From positions 1 to 46,023 of the forward strand of contig JWZX01003400.1 in the NCBI GenBank assembly GCA_001275005.1: 46,023 bases of DNA, in the 5' to 3' direction. Source of the stretch: Chrysochromulina tobinii. Taxonomy: Eukaryota; Haptophyta; Prymnesiales; Chrysochromulinaceae. The notes under the pieces are model-generated. The model was not told where the DNA came from. It worked only from the letters and a program-made list of their open reading frames with translations, and ran no database searches. Shown here piece by piece: positions 35,687 to 43,961 of the stretch. The translations under genes and the position numbers were made by a program. The stretch's first letter is position 1, and each line of letters begins with the position of its first letter.

Positions 35687-37754
35687 CTAGTCCATGCAGG
35701 GCAGCTCATCGTGGTTGAGGACGGGCAGTGGGAAGAAGAGAGCGAGCCACCCGAGCCAGCGAGGCGGCGGCGGTAGCAGCGCGATCTCATCGGCGTCGCA
35801 TGCCGAGCCTCCAATACTTCCAAGATTGAGCCCGAGATTTACCCCGAGATTGAGCCCGAGGAGAGCCCCGCCGAATGGCGCGAGAAGAGCCCTCACCGAA
35901 GTCGCGCCGTCGTGAGCGCCGTCGACTAGGCACCGACGCCCGCCGCGGCCGTCCTCGCTCAGGCTGATGCGAGGTCCACTCGCGTTCGCGCGCCACGCAT
36001 TGTCGCCGAGCGCGCCGGGCAGGCGCACGTAGGTCAGCGTGAATGGCTCCTGTGCCCCCCGTGCAATCTGGAGCAATCTGCGCAACTCGAGAGCCGGCAC
36101 GGTGAAGGACACAAATGGTGTGCCACTGGCCGCGTCCCACCGGGGCATGTGGGCGGAGACCTCGTGCCCAAAGACGTGGCGGACTGTCGGGTTGATTTGG
36201 CGGCCACATTCCAATCAGCATTGCAATCAGCATTGCAATCAGCATTGCAATCAGCATTGCAATCAGCATTGCAATCAGCATTCCAATCAGCATTGCAATC
36301 AGCATTGCAATCAGCATTGCAATCAGCATTGCAATCAGCATGCAATCAGCATGCAATCAGCATGCAATCAACGTACCTGTCGGGTTGAATTGGCGGCCGA
36401 TGTGCCCCGACCGTTGGAGAAGCTCGCGCACCCTTGGCGACAGCTCAGTGGTCACCTCCGCGGGTGCTAACGCGTTCAGAGGCGCCGAACTCGACGCCTC
36501 GACGCGCACCACGCCACCGCCGAAGCCATCCTTGAGTCCGTCCGCCCCCAGCAATGCCTCCGCAACGCGCCCAAGCACCTGGGCGGCCGGCGACGCGCTG
36601 GCCGGTTCGGCAGCATACGCTTGCAGCAGCCCCGTCGGCAGCACCCAGTGGTTCGAGCCGCCGTGGACTCGAATTGAGGAGAAGGGGTACGCGGCGCCAA
36701 CATCGATCAGGCCGACCACCGGCCCGAGGAAGGCATAGGCGAACGCAATGAGCAGAGCGAGCACCCCGGCGGCGACGGAGAGTGCGTTCAGGTAGCGTCG
36801 CTCGCGCGGCAACGGCAAGCCCGAAAACTGCTCGCCGTAAGGCAAGAAGCATTTGGCTGAGCGGCAGTCGATGACGAGCGCGCGCGCGACGATGAAGAGG
36901 AGGCCAACGTAGAGGATGATCGCCCAGTCGACGCTCACGCCCGGGGTCGAGGTGAGGCGCGCGGAGGCGGCGGTGCACGCGACGGCCACGGCACGGTAGG
37001 CGAGGCCCGCGCCGGTGCTCGGCAGCACGGAGGTCGCCTCGGCCTGCGCGGCGGCCCACGACGGCGCGAGGACGTAAAACATCCGAGAGAGGCCAAAGGC
37101 GGAGAAGGAGGCGATCTGGTTGGGAAAGGGCGTGAGGGTGATTCCGAGGTGCAGCACGGCGCAGAGCAGCACGCCCATGCGCCGCGCCGCGCGGAACGGC
37201 AGCAGCAGCAGCGCGCCGATCGCCATCTCGCCCACGATCGTCATCCAGGGCGCACCGACGGCGAGCGCGTGCACGAGCGGCGGCGGCAGCGCGCCCTCTG
37301 GCAGGTACGCGGCCAGTGAGAGCGTGAAGATGGGCGCGCACGAGACGGTCCAGTCCAGGAAGGAGGTGTTGATCTTCCAAAAGCCCGCCGCTAGGTAGAA
37401 GAGCCCCATCTGCGTCCTCACGACCCACTCGACGGCCGGCACGACCGCGCGTCGCGGCACCAGGAGAATGGCCGCCAGGAGCACCGCGTCCGTTTGCATG
37501 GCCCAGTGCGCCGAGTCGAAGATGCAGGGCATCTTGCAGGCGATGAGGTAGATGTGCAGGGCGAGCGCCGCGCCAAAGGTGCGCTTCGAGGGCAGGAGGC
37601 ACGTGAGCGTCACGAGTGGAAGCCACGCCGCCGCGGCGTACGTACCGTCGGGCACGTAGTTGGGTTGCATGATGGTGAGGGTCACCTCCACGACCGCCCA
37701 CAGCTGCGCAAACGAGGCGAACAGGTCGATCGCGGTGTCGATGGCGTCAGTCAT
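35687..37754 (-). CDS. Multi-spanning membrane protein, HTTM-like, two exons
   Basis: Exons 37754-36377 and 36183-35687 join in phase 1 (ACA G|TC) to give 624 residues. At least eight hydrophobic segments are seen (LPLVTLTCLL, AVLLAAILLV, QMGLFYLAAGFWKI, IVGEMAIGALLLLPF, VLLCAVLHLGITLTPF, IILYVGLLFIVARALV, ALSVAAGVLALLIAFAY). The block TQMGLFYLAAGFWKINTSFLDW resembles the HTTM (horizontally transferred transmembrane / vitamin K-dependent gamma-carboxylase-like) family; this match is weak. Near the C-terminus are a soluble domain and a short hydrophobic stretch (LGWLALFFPLPV). No catalytic role can be claimed. The start is the first in-frame ATG; an open stretch extends upstream without ATG. 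It is head-to-head with the kinase gene. Confidence 0.68.
36184..36376 (-). repeat. HTTM-like gene intron, CTGATTGCAATG array and copied exon end
   Basis: The upstream exon ends GGCCGCCAATTCAACCCGAC-AG and the intron ends GGCCGCCAAATCAACCCGAC-AG, with one change in 22 bases. Between are about eleven units of the 12-base GCTGATTGCAAT. Confidence 0.9.
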
Positions 37755-37970
37755 GAGCGGGGCGATGCACCCCCTCGTGAACCAATAGAACGCAGATTCA
37801 CACAGAATCACAAGAACGTAAGCTGTCCCCGCGCACGTAGCGCGATTTCTCGCAGAGTCAACTGTTGGCTCGTGCTAAACTTTCCAAAGAGTCGAAAAGC
37901 GCATCCGATTAAAGTTCATGTTCACACCTCTCCCGCGACGCCTCGCGCGCTCGGACCAGCACTCGCGACG
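37755..37970. promoter_or_regulatory. Shared upstream region of HTTM-like (-) and kinase (+) genes
   Basis: The ATGs at 37754 (minus) and 37971 (plus) are 216 bases apart. AGTTCATGTTCACACC near 37914-37929 resembles half of the 14-base palindrome. Function is inferred from position. Confidence 0.35.
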
Positions 37971-40900
37971 ATGATGCAGCCCGAGGTGGAGCTGTGCCTC
38001 TACCGTGAGTACATTGGCACCATCCAGCGCACGCTAGCCTGGCATGACACCGAGAGCCTCGGTCCTTATGTGTCCGTCACGGGCGTCCACCTGGACGTCA
38101 GAGGCGAGATCATCTTCGAGTGCACGGAGGTGCATGGTCCCACGGTGAACAACCCGCAAACCGTGCGCGGTTCGCCCGATGAGCTCATGCACTTCGTCTG
38201 CGACAAATTCCAGCGCCGCCTCGTCCACGGTATCTACGCGTTGGACTCGCCCGAAGACCCAGTGCCGAACCGTGCCGCGGCTGTCGAGGCGATGATGGCG
38301 CCGGTGCAGGCACTCGAGAACGCACTCGCTACATGGATCAAGGGCGGCTGCCATGAAGCGCTGCTGGGCATCGCCGCCACGCCGATAGCTTCGGAGCTCT
38401 CTCGTGCCCGCGCCCAGATCGAAACGAAGCTCGTCTCCCTCCCGCCGATGGTGAAGCAGCTGCTCATCAGCCTGTTCGACAAGCAGGTGATGCCGCTCCT
38501 CATCGAGGCCTTCCGACTCCGTTCAGCGGAGCTCGCGCGCCATGTCAACCACAACACGGTCACGGACACGACACTCGAGCAGCATCTCGAGCAGTGCGCT
38601 GAGAGACTTGCCGCTGACTTTGCGAAGCACGTGATGACGCTGCCGGCGCAGTACGACAAGGGGCGCGTGCAGCAGGCACGGGACGCCAAGGGTCGGGCGG
38701 AGGCGCAGCTCGCCAAGGCGCGCAGCGAGGTCAAGTCGTTGCACGACGACGACAAGATGCGCAGGGCCATCGACGTCGCCGACCAAGAGGTCTTGTCACT
38801 TCGCAAGGCCATCGGCGTGACGCGCACGGCGAAGCTCAGTGTCGTGGCGGAGTACGCCCGAAACAACCCACAACACTCTCGCCACTTCGCGTCCCTGACG
38901 GGCGCGGAGGAGCGGCTCGCGGCGCTGCAGAAAAAGGGCGCCAAGGTCTGCGCGCTCACCGAGGAGTCGCTCGGGGAGCAGCGGCGCCATGCCGAGGCGG
39001 AGCTGAGCGCGTCGCAGCGAATCTTCGACTCCGTCGCGGCGGATATGATGGCGCGCGAGCGCGAGCTCGACCAAGTGCATTCCGAGGCCAGCGAGCTGCG
39101 CTCCATTGAGTGGCGCCAAGTGCTCCAGTCGTGGGTCGACGAGGTGAGGGCCCACGTGTTGCCGCTAGCGGGGGATGGGTTGGGCGCGATCCAGCTCGCC
39201 CTCCAGAGTCTACCAAGCAGCCTGCATGGCAAGCTGAGCGACGCGCTCACGAAGCCGCTGTCATCGGCCGCGGGGCCATCCATTCGGCGCCTCGTGAAGA
39301 GCGAGCTCGTGGACGTGTCCGAGCGCGCCATCGAGGCGCTGCGCACGGGCGCCTGTGTAGACTGCGTGCTGTGCCAGGACGCAGCCGGCGCGGGCAACTG
39401 GAAAGCGGACAAGTATCTCATGGACACGCACGGCGGCAACGCCGACCCTGGCGGTGGGATCTCCCTACTCTGCGGCTGGTGCGCCGGCGTCTGCCACGCC
39501 GAGCGCCGCAACTGCTGGAAGCAACCCCTGAACACCAGTGGCCATGGAATGCCGTCGCAAGAGACGTCGAAACTGACGAAATTGGGCTTGGCGTCGCTCT
39601 GCTTGCAGCCGATGCCGTTCCTTCTCTGGCTGGGGCTGAACGACGTGTCGACGCTCAGCGACGTGAACGCCGCCTACCGCCGACTCTCGAGGGTCCACCA
39701 CCCCGACCGCGGCGGCGATCTCGTCAAGTGGGAGATCACGCGCACGTGCAAGCAGATCCTCTCCAGCGAGGCGCAGCTCATCCAGTATGTGCACGGGCGT
39801 AACCACCGCGCGTTCGTGTCGAGCCGCCCCGACGAGCTGAGCAACCACGAGCGCATCGAGCGCCGCATGCGCGCCGCCGGCGAGGCCCCAATGAACAGCC
39901 GGGCGCCCCCGAAGGGCGTCTTCCCGGGCGTCTTCCCGCAGCCGGCGCGCGAGGGCGACAACGTCGAGTACGGATTTGGAAACGGATTTGGCGGCCCCAA
40001 AAAGTACGGAGCCCTCGAGGACCTGAACTCGCGCGTGCTGCGCATGACCAAGGCGTCGGTGCGCGTCGTCGAGCGCCTCTCCCACCCTCGGCGCGTCCGG
40101 CTCGAGATCTCTTGGAAGAAACGCGCCGACAGCATCCAGTACGTCGTCGAGCACGAGACCTGGTCAGGGCCCGTCACCCACGTGCCGTGGACCAAGATCT
40201 ACAAGGGAGCGCTCAATTTCACAGAGTACGTGGTGCGCGACGACCTGGACGACGAGTACTACTGCGAGCACCGGTTTCGCGTGCTCGCGCGCAAGAGCAA
40301 CGAGTGGGAGAGCTGGGAGAGTGAGTGGTCGGAACCGGTCTCGTACATCGGACTGGACGATAAGGACGACGCGACCGGCGCGAAGGACAAGCGCCAGCAG
40401 CGCTTTGAACGGCTCGTCGCGTCGGTGCGCGCGGCGCTCGTGGCGATGGCGGAGGGCACAGCGAGCCTCGAGGCACTCGATCAGCTGAGCCCAAAAGTCG
40501 AGCAGCTCTGCCGTCGCGCTTCTGTAGAGGGCCACGAAGAAAGCCTCCTCGTCGCGGCAGGACTCAACCCGCGCACCTCCACACTGCGCGACGCGCTGAG
40601 CGTCATTAGCACGCGGCGCCAAGCCGCTCGTAAGGCGAGCGCGCTCCGTGCGGCCAAGACCGAGTGGCGCGCGCGCCTGGTCGGCGAGATTGCGAGCTGC
40701 GTCGACTGCGAGAGTGCCGCCGAGGCCACGCGCCGTGTCGAGCGGTTGGGCGAGCAGCTCGACGAGCACATCAAGACGCATGCATCCGATGCGCTCGATT
40801 CCACCGAGCTCAAGGAGCTGCATCGCGTGCTGGCGGACATGCTCCATCAGAAGGCGGCGGAGCTGGGCGCCAAGACCAAGCGGGTCCAGGCAGAGGCCAA

Positions 40901-43900
40901 GGCGGCGGCCGATCGGGATGCGCGGCTGGCGGCGCGGCTGGAGGCGGCGGCCGGCGGCATGGCGCCATCGATGGCTCCGGAGGAGGCGGAGGAGGCGCGC
41001 TTCGAGAAGGAGCTCGCGCTGGCGATCGCTCTCTCGAAAGCCGAAACTGAGCTCGCGAAAGCGCCCACCGTCACTGGGCGCTCGGCGGCAGCGGCGGCAG
41101 CGGCCGCAGAAGCGGCTGAAGCGGCTGAAGCGGAGGCGGCGGTATGGTGGGTTGATGGCGGCGGCGCGAAAGCGAACCGGTATGAGGCGGAGGCCCAACT
41201 CATGCCGATGAGCGCAGCGCCCGAGGCGCCGCAGCTGAGCGTCTGGCAGCCCCCCTCCAAGCTCGCCCCCACGCCCGAGGCGCCGCAGCTGAGCGTCTGG
41301 CAGCCCCCCTCCAAGCTCGCCCCCACGCCCGAGGCGCCGCAGCTGAGCGTCTGGCAGCCCCCCTCCAAGCTTGCCCCCACGCCCGAAGAGAGACGCCTGG
41401 CCGATGATGGTGAGCGCTACACGAAGGCGGAGTTTCTCAGCTACTACGGCAGCTACAAGGAATGGGACGCGGCCGCCCAGTGGGACGCGGCCGCCCAGCA
41501 GGCTTCCTCGACGCCGCCCAACGCCGCCTCGCGGACCGACCCAAGCGCCGTCTCGAGCGCGGATGGAGCCCTCGTGGCGGCGCGCCGTGTCGAGCAGGCC
41601 TTGCTGGCCGAGAAGGACCGCACCGCCACGGCGGCCGCCGACGCGATGGCTGCCGCTGCGAGTGCCGCCGCAAGGGCTGCAGCAGCGCGCGTGCCCACCC
41701 CAGCCCCGCCGGTGCTCGAGGGTGGTCCTGGGGACAGGTGGTATAGCGGCCCCTCCTCGCGCCTCGAGGATGCCCACAACGGCGCGCAGCTCAACGGCCA
41801 GATGCGCGCCGCGCCGGGCGTGCCGCCGACCTACGACGAGCGCCACGCAGCTCCACACCGAGCGCCGCAGATGGGCCAGTACGGCATCAACTCGTCGCCG
41901 CAGGTGATGGGAGGGAGGGCCCCTGCCATGCTGTACGGCATGGGCGGCTTGTGGAACCCTCCGCCTCCGCCTCCGCCTCCGCCTCCTCCTCCGCCTCCGC
42001 CTCCGCCTCCGCCTCCGCCTCCGCCTCCGCCTCCGCCTCCGCTTCCCACCGGTCTGCCTCCGGGCCCTCCGCTCATGAACATGCCCGGCGGCATGATGAG
42101 CAAGCAGCAGTCGCAGCAGGCACCGCAGCAACAGAAGGTAGTGCAGCAGTGGTGTGAACGTTCACAGAAGGTAGTGCAGCAGCAGCAGGCGGGGGCGGGG
42201 GGCGATCCGTGGGCAAAGGGGGGCGCGGTGAGTGGCTCGGGTGGCTGGGGGACGGCCGACACAGCGTTCGGCGTGTCGCCCATCTTTGGGTCTTTCTCGG
42301 GGGGACTTGGCAACGGCCTCGGCTTGCCGCCACGAGCCACTCGAATGCTTGGCATTGTGCATGGAGGAGCTGGGGGCGGCGGGCCGAGAGACATCGTCGA
42401 CAACGACCAGCCGTCAGCCCACGTGTTCAGCGCCGATGCGAATGCCGCTCATCTCTCCTCAGACGGACGCGGCGGAGTACGCGGCGGGGACCACAGTGAC
42501 CGAGATGGCCGCAGCGGCCATGGCGGCCGCAGTCTGCCGCCTACTACCGGGCTGCCTGTTACCGGGCCGCCTGCTACAACTCCAGCGCAGTCAGCCCCAC
42601 CATCCTCGGTCGCCATGGCCGCCGCCGCACCAGTTCCAATGGCACCTCCTCTACCCTCGATGCCTGCGCCCAAGCCGCCTTCCGCCCCGTCGCGGGCCCT
42701 CTACGCTTACAGCCGCCTCGAGAGCCTCACGGGAGGCTGGGACGGGAACTACAAGCTCGGCTCGGGGGGCTCGGGCACCGTCTACAAGGCTACCCTAGAC
42801 GGCACTCCTGTTGCGATCAAGCGGCTCCACGGCGGTGGCGCCGCCAGCGCCGGCGGCGGCGATGGCGGCGCGAGTGCCTCCTTTCACCACGAGCTCGAGC
42901 TTCTGTCCGCCACGAGCCATTCGAATGTCGTCCCGCTGCTCGGCGCTTCGTCCGACGGCGCCGCACTCTGCCTTGTGTACATGTTCTGCGACGGTGGCAG
43001 TGTCGAGCAGCGGCTCGCACGCACCCTGACGGCGTGGCCTCTGCCGCTCAGCGCCGTCCAGCGCATGATCATCGCCTCCGACGTCTGCCGCGGCCTCGCC
43101 TTCCTCCATGGGCTGGGCATCGTCCACCGCGACATCAAGCCAGCCAATTTGCTGCTGCAGCAGGTGCAGCAGGGGCTGCTCGCGCGCATCGGCGACTTTG
43201 GCGTCGCGCGCGCCCTCGAGGCTGAAGCGCAAGCCGCCGGCAGCGGCACGATGATGACGCGCACCAAGACGTGGCAGGGCGCCCAAGCCGCGGGCACGCT
43301 CGCGTACATGGCGCCCGAGTACCTCAAAGCGCCCAACAGCACGCCCAAAGTGGACTCCTTTGCCTTTGGCCTCACGCTGGTGGTCCTGCTCACCGGCCGG
43401 CCGGCGGAGAAGCCGGTCCAGGGCCCCTCGGGCGAAACGTTCGCCAACCTCCTCGAGCTCTGGTACGATGAGCTGGCCGCCAACGTCGATGCGCTCGCAC
43501 AGATGCTCGACACGGCGCGTGCCGTGGTGGGCGTGGGCGCCGGCATGGGCGCCGGCGTGGGCGCTCCGGCGGCCCACCTGTGGGAGCATCACCCCGACGC
43601 CGTGCGCGTGCTCCACGGGATCGCGGGGCGCTGCCTCGAGCACCGCGCTCGGCCACGTGCCGAGGTGCGCGATCTCGTCGACGAGCTCGAGAGGGCGAGG
43701 CACACGGCCGAGACGAGCAGCGCGGCATCTCCGAAAGATCAAAAGGAGCACCCCGAGGAGTTCTGCTGCCCGCTGAGCCTCGAGATGATGGTGGATCCGG
43801 TCGTCGCCGCTGACGGCTTCACGTACGAGCGGTGCCACATCGAGCGATGGATCCGCGGAGGCGGCGTGTCCTCGCCCATGACTGGCCAGCGCCTTCCACA

Positions 43901-43961
43901 TACGAAGCTCACGCCCAACCTGACCCTCAAGGCCATGATCAAGGCCGCCATGGACCGCTGA
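37971..43961 (+). CDS. J-domain, FN3-like, UIM-like, protein kinase and U-box protein, intronless
   Basis: A 1,996-residue single exon. Order: helical N-terminal half with coiled coil (residues 150-440); Cys-rich zinc-like cluster (CVDCVLCQD, CGWCAGVC, 463-515); J-domain part with HPD at 577-579; FN3-like beta domain (705-795, EISWKKRADSIQYVVEHE); coiled coil; UIM-like helix FEKELALAIALSKAETEL (about 1010-1028); three 18-residue repeats; Pro/Gln-rich linker; protein kinase (about 1594-1920) with GSGGSGTVYKA, VAIKRL, HRDIKPAN (catalytic Asp 1721), DFG at 1742 and APEYL; U-box (1930-1994) with PLSLEMMVDPVVAADGFTYER. All kinase catalytic residues are present, so it is probably active. U-box, J-domain and UIM together suggest handling of misfolded or ubiquitinated proteins; that is inference. 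Only the exact substrate and the FN3 call are weak. ATG 37971 follows the bidirectional upstream region. Confidence 0.88.
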   Translation: MMQPEVELCLYREYIGTIQRTLAWHDTESLGPYVSVTGVHLDVRGEIIFECTEVHGPTVNNPQTVRGSPDELMHFVCDKFQRRLVHGIYALDSPEDPVPNRAAAVEAMMAPVQALENALATWIKGGCHEALLGIAATPIASELSRARAQIETKLVSLPPMVKQLLISLFDKQVMPLLIEAFRLRSAELARHVNHNTVTDTTLEQHLEQCAERLAADFAKHVMTLPAQYDKGRVQQARDAKGRAEAQLAKARSEVKSLHDDDKMRRAIDVADQEVLSLRKAIGVTRTAKLSVVAEYARNNPQHSRHFASLTGAEERLAALQKKGAKVCALTEESLGEQRRHAEAELSASQRIFDSVAADMMARERELDQVHSEASELRSIEWRQVLQSWVDEVRAHVLPLAGDGLGAIQLALQSLPSSLHGKLSDALTKPLSSAAGPSIRRLVKSELVDVSERAIEALRTGACVDCVLCQDAAGAGNWKADKYLMDTHGGNADPGGGISLLCGWCAGVCHAERRNCWKQPLNTSGHGMPSQETSKLTKLGLASLCLQPMPFLLWLGLNDVSTLSDVNAAYRRLSRVHHPDRGGDLVKWEITRTCKQILSSEAQLIQYVHGRNHRAFVSSRPDELSNHERIERRMRAAGEAPMNSRAPPKGVFPGVFPQPAREGDNVEYGFGNGFGGPKKYGALEDLNSRVLRMTKASVRVVERLSHPRRVRLEISWKKRADSIQYVVEHETWSGPVTHVPWTKIYKGALNFTEYVVRDDLDDEYYCEHRFRVLARKSNEWESWESEWSEPVSYIGLDDKDDATGAKDKRQQRFERLVASVRAALVAMAEGTASLEALDQLSPKVEQLCRRASVEGHEESLLVAAGLNPRTSTLRDALSVISTRRQAARKASALRAAKTEWRARLVGEIASCVDCESAAEATRRVERLGEQLDEHIKTHASDALDSTELKELHRVLADMLHQKAAELGAKTKRVQAEAKAAADRDARLAARLEAAAGGMAPSMAPEEAEEARFEKELALAIALSKAETELAKAPTVTGRSAAAAAAAAEAAEAAEAEAAVWWVDGGGAKANRYEAEAQLMPMSAAPEAPQLSVWQPPSKLAPTPEAPQLSVWQPPSKLAPTPEAPQLSVWQPPSKLAPTPEERRLADDGERYTKAEFLSYYGSYKEWDAAAQWDAAAQQASSTPPNAASRTDPSAVSSADGALVAARRVEQALLAEKDRTATAAADAMAAAASAAARAAAARVPTPAPPVLEGGPGDRWYSGPSSRLEDAHNGAQLNGQMRAAPGVPPTYDERHAAPHRAPQMGQYGINSSPQVMGGRAPAMLYGMGGLWNPPPPPPPPPPPPPPPPPPPPPPPPPPPPLPTGLPPGPPLMNMPGGMMSKQQSQQAPQQQKVVQQWCERSQKVVQQQQAGAGGDPWAKGGAVSGSGGWGTADTAFGVSPIFGSFSGGLGNGLGLPPRATRMLGIVHGGAGGGGPRDIVDNDQPSAHVFSADANAAHLSSDGRGGVRGGDHSDRDGRSGHGGRSLPPTTGLPVTGPPATTPAQSAPPSSVAMAAAAPVPMAPPLPSMPAPKPPSAPSRALYAYSRLESLTGGWDGNYKLGSGGSGTVYKATLDGTPVAIKRLHGGGAASAGGGDGGASASFHHELELLSATSHSNVVPLLGASSDGAALCLVYMFCDGGSVEQRLARTLTAWPLPLSAVQRMIIASDVCRGLAFLHGLGIVHRDIKPANLLLQQVQQGLLARIGDFGVARALEAEAQAAGSGTMMTRTKTWQGAQAAGTLAYMAPEYLKAPNSTPKVDSFAFGLTLVVLLTGRPAEKPVQGPSGETFANLLELWYDELAANVDALAQMLDTARAVVGVGAGMGAGVGAPAAHLWEHHPDAVRVLHGIAGRCLEHRARPRAEVRDLVDELERARHTAETSSAASPKDQKEHPEEFCCPLSLEMMVDPVVAADGFTYERCHIERWIRGGGVSSPMTGQRLPHTKLTPNLTLKAMIKAAMDR
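41223..41384 (+). repeat. Three perfect 54-base coding repeats
   Basis: Three tandem copies encode EAPQLSVWQPPSKLAPTP in the linker of the large kinase protein. The copies are almost identical in DNA, so the expansion is recent. Confidence 0.9.
41960..42050 (+). repeat. CCTCCG microsatellite coding for polyproline
   Basis: About 15 units of CCTCCG or CCGCCT encode a run of about 30 prolines in the large kinase protein. The run could bind SH3 or profilin-like partners, and its length is probably variable between strains. Confidence 0.85.
42132..42182 (+). repeat. 18-base coding duplication around a 15-base palindrome-bearing insert
   Basis: CAGAAGGTAGTGCAGCAG occurs at 42132-42149 and 42165-42182. 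The insert TGGTGTGAACGTTCA lies between, and the perfect palindrome TGTGAACGTTCACA spans 42153-42166. The reading frame is kept (QKVVQQ-WCERS-QKVVQQ). Confidence 0.85.

Noticed and set aside
38234-39535. 433-codon minus-strand open frame
   Set aside because: Ser/Arg-rich antisense shadow of the N-terminal half of the kinase protein.
40164-42131. Long minus-strand open frame opposite the kinase gene
   Set aside because: Arg/His-rich and poly-Arg opposite polyproline; it is the antisense shadow of the J-domain/kinase gene and has no domain.
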